Positions 17,497-26,030 of a DNA stretch of 37,340 bases are shown one piece after another (positions within the stretch are counted from its first letter, which is position 1; every line of letters starts with the position of its first letter). Under the pieces are notes generated by a model that saw nothing but the letters and a program-made list of their open reading frames with translations, ran no database searches and was not told the DNA's origin. The stretch covers positions 1-37,340 of the forward strand of contig JAJDEA010000024.1 in assembly GCA_029260035.1 (NCBI GenBank), read 5' to 3'. This DNA comes from Phycisphaerae bacterium (GTDB lineage: Bacteria; Planctomycetota; Phycisphaerae; UBA1845). The translations under genes were made by a program, and so were the position numbers.

Positions 17497-17586
17497 TTAT
17501 CGAGACTTACGCCGCTTCGTGCCTTTCTTGACTTTGTTTGGATGGGAAGAACTGATGCCGTTTATTGGACCCCGATTCGAAAACAC
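17497..17586 (-). CDS. Possible 29-aa basic peptide just downstream of nadB
   Basis: GTG at 17586 to TAA at 17497-17499, beginning 4 bases after the nadB stop. The product ends in the strongly basic PNKVKKGTKRRKSR, which resembles tails of small nucleic-acid-binding proteins. No Shine-Dalgarno sequence is present; translation would rely on coupling to nadB. No family recognised. Confidence 0.22.
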   Translation of the reverse strand: MFSNRGPINGISSSHPNKVKKGTKRRKSR

Positions 17587-17590
17587 AAAT

Positions 17591-19246
17591 CTATGAAGAT
17601 GACAGCCGAGCTGAAATCAATTGGCGGCAAGGCTGGGTCCCGGCTTCTGAACGGGCAATTTCAATATGATAGGGCGTGTGGTTATTGGCTGTTGACGAGT
17701 CCTCGCGGAAATGCACACCGAGTGAATCGGTTCGCTCTAACGCTGATAGAGAGACTGCGTACGCCACAGTGAGTTTGTTTTGAATTTCCCAGCCTGCGGT
17801 ACTGTCAAGCGTCTTGTCCAGCACAAAATGGGCCCAAAACCGCAGCGTTCCGCAGGTTTCGAGCAGCCCGTTCCGCGTTCGTACAATGCCGACATCTCTC
17901 CACATAAGGCTTCTGAGCGAGTTGCCGATGTCCGCTAAATCGAGCATTGTTCGTTCAGACAATGGAGTGACATTTTGGATTGACCGAATGTTGATCGCCT
18001 TTTCGGGACCCGCTGCTCTTTTTCCAACCTGCTCGCCTACTCGCTTTCCGAAAACAAGCCCCTCTAACAGAGAGTTGCTTGCCATGCGGTTGGCGCCATG
18101 AACGCCGTTGCAAGCTGCTTCACCACAGCAGGAGAGGCCTTCGATCGAACTTGACCCGTCCAGGTCTACCTTGACTCCTCCAATCATGTAGTGCGCGCTC
18201 GGACGCACCGGTATCAGCTGCTTTGCGATGTCAATCTCGAAATCGGCGCAGAGCTGAGCAACGAACGGAAATCTGTTCTTTATTTGGTCAATGTGGCGAA
18301 CATCCAGGAAGACACAATTGGACCTTGTGGTCGCCAGATGGTGTTGGATTGCACGACTGACGACATCTCGCGGTGCCAGTTCGGCGTCGCTGTGCACGTC
18401 GGCCATAAAACGATTGCCGTCACGATCAACAAGAAAAGCTCCCTCGCCGCGCAAGGCTTCTGAAATCAAAGCCCGGCCTGCTCCCGCAATATAGAGGGTT
18501 GTAGGATGGAATTGCATCATTTCCATATCTTGCAGGACGGCTCCTGCTCGAAATGCCGCAGCTACGCCATCACCGGTGGCTATAGGAGGATTTGTTGTCT
18601 CACGCCAGGCTTGTCCACAGCCTCCGGAAGCAAGAATTGTGTGCCGGGCCCAAATCAGTTGATGCCCATGACGTTGATGAAACGTCACCGCGCCAACGCA
18701 TCGACCATCGATCGTAACGAGATCGATAACAAAACAATGGTCGAACACGCGAATGTCTTCCATTTTGTGAACGCGCTGTGCCAGGGTCCTTGATAATTCT
18801 CTACCTGTTTGGTCTCCATGAGAGTGGAGTACACGGTTTAACGAATGGCCGCCCTCTCGCCCCAGTGCAACCGCCGCACCATCCTTGTCTGCCTCAAATC
18901 CCCAGGAGATCAGCTCCTCGATGGCCTCAGGCCCTTCACGCACCAACGCCTCAACAGCTTTCGGGTTATTCAGTTGGCAGCCCACCTGCATCGTGTCAGC
19001 AAAGTGTTTTTCCGGCGAATCTATCTCGCTTAGTGCCGCCGCAATTCCGCCTTGCGCTTTGTTTGTTGCGGAATCCTCGAATTCGCCCTTTGTGGCAAGA
19101 ATGACCGCGCCATATTCAGCAGCTGCAATGGCAGCTCGCGCACCAGCAACGCCACTGCCAATAACCAGAACGTCAGTAATGATGTTACCGGTCTTGGCGG
19201 AATCGAAGTTCGTCACATACCGGCGAGTATCGAAAAATCCGTTCAT
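17591..19246 (-). CDS. nadB: L-aspartate oxidase
   Basis: From the ATG at 19246 this is a 551-aa flavoenzyme, the usual NadB length. The frame is open further upstream but that part has no family similarity. NadB oxidises L-aspartate to iminoaspartate, the first step of NAD synthesis with NadA. Motifs: FAD Rossmann GSGVAG (30-35), NKAQGGIAAAL (62-72), MQFHPTT (244-250), ALRGEGA (264-270), PRDVVSRAI (292-300), HYMIGGV (352-358), and GEAACNGVHGANRMASNSLLEGLVFG starting at 375. HFRED near 512 carries the substrate-loop Arg that separates NadB from succinate dehydrogenase flavoproteins. nadA and nadC are not nearby. A palindrome covers the predicted -35. Confidence 0.95.
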   Translation of the reverse strand: MNGFFDTRRYVTNFDSAKTGNIITDVLVIGSGVAGARAAIAAAEYGAVILATKGEFEDSATNKAQGGIAAALSEIDSPEKHFADTMQVGCQLNNPKAVEALVREGPEAIEELISWGFEADKDGAAVALGREGGHSLNRVLHSHGDQTGRELSRTLAQRVHKMEDIRVFDHCFVIDLVTIDGRCVGAVTFHQRHGHQLIWARHTILASGGCGQAWRETTNPPIATGDGVAAAFRAGAVLQDMEMMQFHPTTLYIAGAGRALISEALRGEGAFLVDRDGNRFMADVHSDAELAPRDVVSRAIQHHLATTRSNCVFLDVRHIDQIKNRFPFVAQLCADFEIDIAKQLIPVRPSAHYMIGGVKVDLDGSSSIEGLSCCGEAACNGVHGANRMASNSLLEGLVFGKRVGEQVGKRAAGPEKAINIRSIQNVTPLSERTMLDLADIGNSLRSLMWRDVGIVRTRNGLLETCGTLRFWAHFVLDKTLDSTAGWEIQNKLTVAYAVSLSALERTDSLGVHFREDSSTANNHTPYHIEIARSEAGTQPCRQLISARLSSS

Positions 19247-19256
19247 GCTGAGGGCA

Positions 19257-19293
19257 ATCGTAAGTGGCAGACGATGCGCATGCAATGCGCATC
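19257..19293 (-). promoter_or_regulatory. Candidate nadB promoter with 21-bp palindromic operator
   Basis: Positions 19273-19293 form a perfect palindrome: GATGCGCAT, three central bases, ATGCGCATC. On the minus strand TTGCAT (19285-19280), at its centre, sits 17 bases from TACGAT (19262-19257), a good -10 match. Transcription would begin about 4 bases before the nadB ATG. A repressor on the palindrome would block the -35. It does not match NiaR or NrtR motifs I remember. Confidence 0.5.
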
Positions 19294-19454
19294 TGACGCG
19301 ACGATGTGAATCATGCAAAGCGCCTCGCGCAGCGTCCGAGAATGAGCTGTCATCCGCCGAAAAGAAGGGGTATTCATAATCGCCACTGTACCGCGAAATT
19401 CCGCCTGAACGCCCAACTAAGTTGCCTGGCAATGAGCACCGATAACCGTATATC

Positions 19455-22145
19455 GTGAGAATCGAATCAACGATATCGATGCGCGCGCGGCTGCTTGGCT
19501 ATGGAGCCCTGTTGTTGGTGCTATCCGCCTTCTGGTTTCCGCCAGTAGCTTGCGCACAGGAAGAAGTTTCGGCTGAGAATCCCGCAGAACGCATAGTGCA
19601 TGAATTCGACTTCGATGAACGCGATGAAGGAAACCTCGAAGATGTACCCAAGTACTGGGAGCCGATGAGGATGGATGGGTTTCCGAGGTTTGCTTCTGGT
19701 GCGTTCGACTGGAAAGTGGGCTATTCTGCCCCGCCGTCTTTTCGATTGCACTCGGAGGGACGATCGGTGGCGTACCGATATGCAGGCCCGGAAACGCGTG
19801 TTCGGGCCAACACCTCCTATCGAATCGTAGCCCATTTGCGTCCGAGCGATTTGGCTCGTGCGCGAGTTTGTCTAAGTGCCTTCTTTGTGGATCGAAACGG
19901 TCAAACTTTGATCGAATCGCTTGTTCGCAGCCCGTATGTTGCTAACAAACATGGCTCCGACGAATGGTCTCCCGTAGAGCTTTTTTTGCCAGCCGCACCG
20001 CAAGAGGCGTTTTCCGTTGGTCTTGCGGTATGGGTTCTGCAGGAGGACGTTTGGAACATCTCATCAAAGCAGCGCCGGCACATTCCTTTCGTTGACGTGC
20101 GAGGCGGCGCCTGGATTGATGATGTTGTCGTATTTGCACTCCCGCGTGTTGAACTCAAGACGTCATCTATCAGCAACGTACTCAGCCCGGGCAGCGATCA
20201 AGAACTCATTGCATTGATCGCGGACGACGAGCAGGCGAACTTACATGGAAAACTAACAATCCACACGGCTAAAGGCGAGTTGGTTGATGAAAGAGAGATT
20301 CCGATCACTCTGGAAGCGCCAATCAACCCAACCCATATTCCTCTCGAATATCTTGCACCGGGCATCTACATCGCCAATCTGGACGTGCTTGCAAGGGGAA
20401 AAACACTCGTATCGCGCACGCTCCAATTCGCTCGAGTCGCTGCACCTTTCAGTGATGAAACGCGAAGCGCTCGCTCATTCGGCGTAGTGCTGGATCCGAC
20501 CAAACAAGCCAAGCCGGAACTGGAAATACCCTTGCTATACGACCTTCGCGCGCGTTCTGCGAAAGTACCGGTCTGGACCGGTCAGCCGGACAACCCCATG
20601 ACGACAGCAAAAAAACGCGCTCACGATCAGCACCTCCACGCCCTGGTTCGTGAGGGGTTCGCTTTGACGGGAGTACTTTTTGGCCCGCCAGCTCCAATCG
20701 TTCGGCAAGATGGCGCCTACCCCAGGCCGCTTTTTGAAATGCTGGCCGGGCCTACTGAAGTGTGGGAAGAACACCTGGCTTCCGTGGCGGCGCGTAACGC
20801 CAGTATTTTTCGCGCGTGGCAGGTTGGCCCGGAAGGTGGAGCGGTGGTCCTCAACGAGAAAAACGTGAAGGTGGGGCTTGATAAATTGCAGGAAGTGATG
20901 CAGCGGTTTATCACGATGCCGCTCCTGGTGCTGCCAACGACATCGGCAATAGAGCCTCAAGAGGGTCGATGGCCTGTCACGGCACTTTCGCTTGCCATTG
21001 GAGACGAAGTTCAATCACATTGGATTAAAGACCAGGTCAAGTCGTTCCGCGACGCAGGTTTCGAAATTCAAAGCGCTTATCTTGAACCTTTGGATGGGAG
21101 ACGATTCTCGCGGGAATCCGGCCTTGCGTCGTGGGCAAAAAGGATCATTCGCGCACGCCATGCAGAGATCGCGACGGTCTATGTGCCTCAGCCATGGCAT
21201 GTTCGACGTACTAAGTTTGGCTCTGTGGTTGAACCAGATGAAGAATACATCGTGTTTCGGACGCTTGCGGATGTGATCGGAGACGCGAAACCTGGCCCGA
21301 TGTTGCGAATTGCGCCTGACGTGAAATGCGTCTCGTTTCAACTCGGCGATGAATCGATTCTCGCCCTGTGGGATCGTGGCGCTCCGCAGTTCGGACGGGT
21401 ATACGCAGTTCAGCTCGGTGCGGCGTCGCGCAGGATTAACCTATGGGGCGAATCAACGCCCATCGAACGCGACGAGGCAGGCAGACACCTGATTCGACTT
21501 ACGCAAACCCCTGTACTCATCGATGGATCGCAAGCATGGCTGACGAAGTTTCGCTCGTCATTTGCGCTGAGTCCGAGCCATTTGAATTCAGGGTCGGAGT
21601 TAACTCAAAACACGCTCAAACTGGAAAATAGAACGTCCGTCTCTATCGCTGGCGAAGTCAGGCTGCAAGTTCCGGAGTCATGGGAAGTAACACCGCGTCG
21701 ATTCGATTTCAGTCTGATGTCTCAACGGGCAAAGCTGGTCGATCTTACGATCAAGCTTCCTCATAACGAACCCGCCGGCAAGAAATCGATTATCGCCAAG
21801 GTTACACTAACCGACGGCACATACTTGGAAATCCCGATGGAGTTGGAGGTCGGCCTAAAAGACATCGTCGTTACAGGCATGGCATCCGTCGAGCGTGGAT
21901 ATCTGCGTGTCAGACATTCTGTGACAAATCACTCCAAAGACCCCGTCCATTTCCGAGGAGCCGCAGTCGTGCGAGGCCGGGAGCGACAATATAGGCCAAT
22001 CACAAACCTTGCCCCCGGCGAAACGCAGGTTGTGGAGTATCGGTTTGCCAACGGGCGAGCCCTGATAGGCTCATACATTCGCGTCGAACTTCGAGAAATG
22101 AACGACGGACCACGCACCCACACGCTGTCGCTACTCGTTCCGTAA
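19455..22145 (+). CDS. Large secreted multidomain beta-rich protein, function unknown
   Basis: An 896-aa protein from a GTG at 19455; an in-frame ATG at 19479 gives an even cleaner signal peptide (MRARLLGYGALLLVLSAFWF). After the signal, residues about 45-230 look like a carbohydrate-binding-type beta sandwich (HEFDFDERDEGNLEDVPKYW, then AYRYAGPETRVRANTSYRI). Residues 230-335 are Ig-like. The centre (about 340-650) has the alternating pattern of a TIM barrel seen in glycoside-hydrolase-like proteins, but I could not identify catalytic acids. The C-terminal 180 residues resemble NEW3-type sandwich domains (VPESWEVTPRRFDFSL, VTNHSKDPVHFRG). The final residues are LSLLVP. A polysaccharide-related cell-surface role is an inference. 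Confidence 0.8.
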   Translation: MRIESTISMRARLLGYGALLLVLSAFWFPPVACAQEEVSAENPAERIVHEFDFDERDEGNLEDVPKYWEPMRMDGFPRFASGAFDWKVGYSAPPSFRLHSEGRSVAYRYAGPETRVRANTSYRIVAHLRPSDLARARVCLSAFFVDRNGQTLIESLVRSPYVANKHGSDEWSPVELFLPAAPQEAFSVGLAVWVLQEDVWNISSKQRRHIPFVDVRGGAWIDDVVVFALPRVELKTSSISNVLSPGSDQELIALIADDEQANLHGKLTIHTAKGELVDEREIPITLEAPINPTHIPLEYLAPGIYIANLDVLARGKTLVSRTLQFARVAAPFSDETRSARSFGVVLDPTKQAKPELEIPLLYDLRARSAKVPVWTGQPDNPMTTAKKRAHDQHLHALVREGFALTGVLFGPPAPIVRQDGAYPRPLFEMLAGPTEVWEEHLASVAARNASIFRAWQVGPEGGAVVLNEKNVKVGLDKLQEVMQRFITMPLLVLPTTSAIEPQEGRWPVTALSLAIGDEVQSHWIKDQVKSFRDAGFEIQSAYLEPLDGRRFSRESGLASWAKRIIRARHAEIATVYVPQPWHVRRTKFGSVVEPDEEYIVFRTLADVIGDAKPGPMLRIAPDVKCVSFQLGDESILALWDRGAPQFGRVYAVQLGAASRRINLWGESTPIERDEAGRHLIRLTQTPVLIDGSQAWLTKFRSSFALSPSHLNSGSELTQNTLKLENRTSVSIAGEVRLQVPESWEVTPRRFDFSLMSQRAKLVDLTIKLPHNEPAGKKSIIAKVTLTDGTYLEIPMELEVGLKDIVVTGMASVERGYLRVRHSVTNHSKDPVHFRGAAVVRGRERQYRPITNLAPGETQVVEYRFANGRALIGSYIRVELREMNDGPRTHTLSLLVP

Positions 22146-22317
22146 AACGCCATCGCGTCGAGGAGCGCAGGCTGAGAAAAATCCTCGCGGAATCAGGATG
22201 ACCGCATATTCCACTTGCTGAATCTGCAGAGCCGGTGCTATACCCAAACCGCTGTTTGTTCGACCGGCGATCGCATGACCTGCATCTTCACGAATCAACC
22301 TTTACTTCGTCAAACTT

Positions 22318-24567
22318 TTACGGCACTAGCGCCGATTCCAACGGCGGGGTTGAGCACGGGCCTTGCCCCTGCGGGCCGGGTGGGTTTGGCACACCGAACG
22401 GATAAAACTCGCGGCCGGTACCGGTAGCGAAAGCGTTGACCGCGCGAAGAACATCAGTGCCACTGGTCACACGATCGGGTTGAATGGAATTCAAATCCGA
22501 CCAGGTTAGATCAGGCGCGTCGATCTTCAGAAACCCTTTTACGACAGCCGTAATGTCAAAACCGTTCATGTTGCCATCGGGTGGCGTCCATTCGCCGGGT
22601 GGTGTGATCGGAATCGTACCTGTGTCACCTGAAGAGCTAAACACGCCCACAACATCGGCCCACCAACGGGAATTCGTCGGCGTGGCGGCAGTCAATACGG
22701 CCAGCGGTGCAGAGAAGATAACCCCATCCAATGTCGAGCGTACTTCGTACGTTTCGCCCGGCGCGATCATACAGCCACCTATGTGAATCACAGGCCTCGA
22801 ACCGAAGTCGAACAATGGCGGTGTCGCATCGCTGACAAGGAATGTCAGGTTCTGATCAGCTGCAGAGACCGGCAGCGTTCGAGGCGAACTAATAAACCAA
22901 CTTTGACCCGTTGGAACGTGAGTGACCTGATAGCCGTGAACTTCGCCCTGCGACGAAGGGTCGGGAACAAAGGAAATGTATCGATTCTTGCGGGCTTCGT
23001 GCGGATAACCAACCGCAGCCAAGGGTGTCTGCGTATCGCACACATCCCAGATGCCGTTGCTGTTCAGATCGCAGTTCGTCTGCGGGTTGGGGTCGGCGAT
23101 CCCCGGATGAAATGCCGAGCACATGTCGCCTGTCAGCCCTGAATTCGGATCCAGCCTGGCCGTCCAGGGTTCCGCCGTGGTTTGACTGAGCGTAACGAAC
23201 GGGACGCCTTCGATTCCCGTATCGTAGACCAATACCTGGCCTTGGTTCGGGGGACCAACTTTCGTGAAGGTAAACCTCGGCTGAACATTGAGCACGGACG
23301 TGTAGGTGCCACCATTGCAATGAGTTCGTGTAGCTGTAAGCGAACCCAACGGTGGGCGGAAGGAAGAGAGGTCCATCGTAACATCCCAGAGTTCGGGATC
23401 GCCGATACCGAACGTCACCACTATTGGAATCCCAACCAGACTCAGTTCCGTGATTTCGATATCAACTGTAGCCGGAGTCGCAGACGGAATTCCGCAGAGC
23501 GTAAACGGGTCCTCGGCTCGCTCGTGTATAGTATCCGCTTCGCCGTACTCCGCGATGCCCAGCGAAACGCCATCCATGCATACGATGCCTGTAAATGCAT
23601 CTGATCCCGTGCCGAAAAAGTCCGCGGGGATGGCCTGTCCTGAAGAGCCAAAGTCATGGCACATCGCGCCGTTTGGTTTCGACTCCCATGCGTCGAAGAA
23701 AGGTCCGGCTCCGGGGCAATGAGATCGGCTGCTGGATGTTTCTGCAACGCAATCAATCGGAGGGCTGATCACTTGCGTGAAGGCGCCACCTTGCTCGGTA
23801 ATCACAAAGACGTTTTGGTCCGGGCAGGGCCTGCATGGACCGCGGAAGATTCCGCCGGCAAGCTTGCAATCCAAGGCGTCAATTTGCGTGGAACAGCCTT
23901 CGAACACCGAGTCCAGGTCCGAGTCCAGGCAACACGCGCCGACTTCGCAGCCATCGTAAATGCCGTTTTCATTGCAGTCATTGCCAACGATCTGGCAATC
24001 GTCGGGAACGCCATCGTCGTCACAATCTGGATCGCATTGATCGAGAATACCATTGCTGTTGCAGTCATTGCCGGCTAGCTGGCAGGCGTTGGGAATGCTG
24101 CCACAATCCGGCGCTGGATCACAGCCGTCCGGCAGTCCGTTGCCGTCGCAGTCAGTGCAGGTTCCATCGCCAATCAGACAACCCGCGATCTCCACGGCGT
24201 TGCAGATACCGTCGCTATCGCAGTCCTTATCGGATACGTTGGTTTCGGCCGCATCTGCTATCCCGTCCCCGTCGCAATCACCAACCATGATGAACGCTGG
24301 ATTCAGTGCGGTGACTGGAATGGAGAACGTCTGATTCGCATCGTTGAGGAACGTCCAAAAAGGGTCGCTCACAAAACCGATTTCGTAGGTCCCCGCTGCT
24401 CCCACGGGAATGTCCAAACGAAGCGTACTCCCGTAGAAACGAGCACCGCTGTTGCTATCGCCACCACCCGCATGCGATGACAGAAAATATTCATAATTGA
24501 TGTCGGGTAAATCGACCTGTGCAGTTGGAGCAGGAACCTGACCACTCATGGCAAAGGCTGGATCTTC
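22318..24567 (-). CDS. Secreted calcium-repeat/dockerin-like protein, C-terminal part after a frameshift
   Basis: About 749 residues, in frame +1 relative to the N-terminal part at 24566-25105. It opens with EDPAFAMSGQVPAPTAQ and a beta-rich stretch, then a run of acidic calcium-binding repeats of thrombospondin-3 type (DCDGDGIADAAE, DCDSDGICNAVE, DCDGNGLPDGCD, DCNSNGILDQCD, DCDDDGVPDDC, DCNENGIYDGC) around 24280-23940. The middle is beta-rich with many cysteines. The end is a dockerin-like pair (DGNMNGFDITAVVKGFL and DRVTSGTDVLRAVNAFA), then a Pro-rich tail ending in SALVP. The open frame reaches back to 24681, but residues before the shift have no signal peptide and overlap the other frame. 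Likely cell-surface structural or adhesive protein. Confidence 0.75.
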   Translation of the reverse strand, partial: EDPAFAMSGQVPAPTAQVDLPDINYEYFLSSHAGGGDSNSGARFYGSTLRLDIPVGAAGTYEIGFVSDPFWTFLNDANQTFSIPVTALNPAFIMVGDCDGDGIADAAETNVSDKDCDSDGICNAVEIAGCLIGDGTCTDCDGNGLPDGCDPAPDCGSIPNACQLAGNDCNSNGILDQCDPDCDDDGVPDDCQIVGNDCNENGIYDGCEVGACCLDSDLDSVFEGCSTQIDALDCKLAGGIFRGPCRPCPDQNVFVITEQGGAFTQVISPPIDCVAETSSSRSHCPGAGPFFDAWESKPNGAMCHDFGSSGQAIPADFFGTGSDAFTGIVCMDGVSLGIAEYGEADTIHERAEDPFTLCGIPSATPATVDIEITELSLVGIPIVVTFGIGDPELWDVTMDLSSFRPPLGSLTATRTHCNGGTYTSVLNVQPRFTFTKVGPPNQGQVLVYDTGIEGVPFVTLSQTTAEPWTARLDPNSGLTGDMCSAFHPGIADPNPQTNCDLNSNGIWDVCDTQTPLAAVGYPHEARKNRYISFVPDPSSQGEVHGYQVTHVPTGQSWFISSPRTLPVSAADQNLTFLVSDATPPLFDFGSRPVIHIGGCMIAPGETYEVRSTLDGVIFSAPLAVLTAATPTNSRWWADVVGVFSSSGDTGTIPITPPGEWTPPDGNMNGFDITAVVKGFLKIDAPDLTWSDLNSIQPDRVTSGTDVLRAVNAFATGTGREFYPFGVPNPPGPQGQGPCSTPPLESALVP

Positions 24568-25105
24568 AAAAGGCTGGGCCGTCGGCGGCATCAAATATGT
24601 TGCAGGGCGGATCGAAACCATTGTTGGCTCCACCCTCGCGATCACTGACCATGCAGCGAAGGCGGTTGAAATAAGCACCAAAGGAGTAATCTCCAGTACT
24701 AAAGCCTAACGGCTCAATCGGAGCACCCACGCCATTGTCGAAGCCAAGACCATCGAGCCCACAGTTGGGACAACCCGCAGTGGTCAGTCCGCTTATCTTC
24801 CATTGGGCCGTACCCAAAATCTGGCCTGGGAAACCCGTATCCCACACTATGTGGGTTTCCAATTCAACGATCACTCCTCCAGCGGCCAGTGCAATGGTGT
24901 CATTGGGGCTGAGCGTTGAGAGGATGGGGCCGGGAGCGACATAACCTGGGCCGTTAGCGTTTGTCGTGCCGCGCGTCGGCGCGACAACCATGCTATAGCT
25001 GCCCGTTGCGAATGCCTGAGTAGTCGACAAGATGACGACAGCAAAGGCGCCCTTCAATAATGTATTCAAAATGTTGCACAATTGCGGGCGGGGAGCGCGA
25101 GTCAT
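24566..25105 (-). CDS. Secreted calcium-repeat/dockerin-like protein, N-terminal part before a frameshift
   Basis: A 179-residue open frame starting with a signal peptide (hydrophobic LLKGAFAVVILSTTQAFA at about 16-33). GGAGA precedes the ATG by about 9 bases. The body is beta-rich (SYSMVVAPTRGT, GGVIVELETHIVWDTG, GLDGLGFDNGVG) and continues without a natural domain end to DAADGPAF, then TGA. The next frame carries straight on with EDPAFAM. Restoring one base gives a single protein of about 928 residues. The shift sequence is GCC-TTT-TGA, where a +1 slip on TTTT re-pairs perfectly. Either a single-base insertion (mutation or sequencing error) or programmed frameshifting would explain it. Confidence 0.75.
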   Translation of the reverse strand: MTRAPRPQLCNILNTLLKGAFAVVILSTTQAFATGSYSMVVAPTRGTTNANGPGYVAPGPILSTLSPNDTIALAAGGVIVELETHIVWDTGFPGQILGTAQWKISGLTTAGCPNCGLDGLGFDNGVGAPIEPLGFSTGDYSFGAYFNRLRCMVSDREGGANNGFDPPCNIFDAADGPAF

Positions 25106-25424
25106 GACTACGTCTCCTGAGCGGATCGCTTGTTAGTTAGGAAGAAAGCCATACCCTGAACCAATAATGAGGTTGGTCGATTATACCAACCGGCACGCCC
25201 GAAAACAAGGAAAATCGTCGCGTAGATGCGACAAGAGGTGTGAAAGGCTAGAGCCAGATCTATTCCGCGGTCGCGTCCGTATGGACTCTTAACTCGCAAA
25301 ACAGAGAAATTCGCCGCCACGCATCACTGTTCGTTGCCATAATCTATTATGTGACAATCGTTTGCGCATTCAAGAGTCGCCATCATGTGGCGAGGTGGGC
25401 ATGATCTGTCACTCGATGCGCAAT
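25106..25424. other. Intergenic region with no gene seen
   Basis: This stretch lies between the calcium-repeat gene start and the terminator of the small lipoprotein gene. I see no convincing coding frame. It should hold the promoter of the calcium-repeat gene, but no strong -35/-10 pair stands out. Confidence 0.4.
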
Positions 25425-25476
25425 AAAAAAAGCGATCCGAAGTTGCTTTCATTATTGAAAACAACTCCGAACCGCT
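25425..25476 (-). terminator. Strong intrinsic terminator of the small lipoprotein gene
   Basis: On the minus strand a stem of about 21 bp (with several G-T wobbles) closes on the 4-base loop ATAA and is followed at once by seven T residues (complement of 25425-25431). It lies about 90 bases after the stop of the small lipoprotein gene. This is the clearest Rho-independent terminator in the window. Confidence 0.8.
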
Positions 25477-25567
25477 TGAGCGTGTGTTTGTTTTTTTACT
25501 GAAGGCGAACCCGTTGTTCCACCAACTTCGATTGACAACGTGGTCGGGATCGAACCAATCGCAACTG

Positions 25568-25786
25568 TTAGGTTGTCGAAAGGCTGCCGGTTCCAGTGCC
25601 ATCGTCCAACGTAAGGAAGAAGGCGCTGATTAGAGTGGTCCCGAGGTTCAAGGTCGTCGATTGGAGGCCGGAAAGAAGCGCGGAGCGAACATTTGGATCG
25701 CAACCGCTGAGCTGAAAGGCCGACCCCCCGATTCCAACAGATAGTGCCAAGCGAAACAGTCGGCTTCGTAAACTCTTTCTCGACAT
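25568..25786 (-). CDS. Small planctomycete-type lipoprotein
   Basis: A 72-aa protein from the ATG at 25786, set by TAGGAG about 8 bases upstream; a longer frame start exists but lacks this. The signal peptide ends in a lipobox FQLSGC with the anchored cysteine at 29, leaving a mature part of about 43 residues: CDPNVRSALLSGLQSTTLNLGTTLISAFF and a Gly/Thr-rich end. Small proteins of this layout (GGCDP then a short amphipathic helix) are familiar from planctomycete genomes; their role is unknown. It has its own promoter-like pair upstream and a strong terminator downstream, so it is a single-gene unit and may be well expressed. Confidence 0.8.
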   Translation of the reverse strand: MSRKSLRSRLFRLALSVGIGGSAFQLSGCDPNVRSALLSGLQSTTLNLGTTLISAFFLTLDDGTGTGSLSTT

Positions 25787-25867
25787 CTTTTCTACTCCTA
25801 ATTCCAGCGGTATCAACGCAGGTCATACGCTGCCGCTACTGTGTCTGGCTTTTCCCATTTTCGTTTG

Positions 25868-25896
25868 ATTCTGCATCAATCATACGAAAGCGTCAA
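25868..25896 (-). promoter_or_regulatory. Candidate promoter of the small lipoprotein gene
   Basis: Minus-strand TTGACG (25896-25891, five of six matches to the -35 consensus) and CAGAAT (25873-25868, four of six) are spaced by 17 bases. The predicted leader to the ATG is about 75 bases. Confidence 0.4.
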
Positions 25897-26030
25897 CAAA
25901 ACTATGGGGCGATGCGGATGCGCTCGGCCCGATATTCTTTCTACACCATCGGTTTGCTGCGGGCTGCAGTTTAGGTGCGCCCGATATTTCGCCATCAGGG
26001 AAAAGCCGTATCGATCACTGTCAAAGGCGG

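Noticed and set aside
19247..19432. 62-residue N-terminal extension of NadB
   Set aside because: Family similarity begins just after the ATG at 19246, and the extension would cover the promoter and palindrome.
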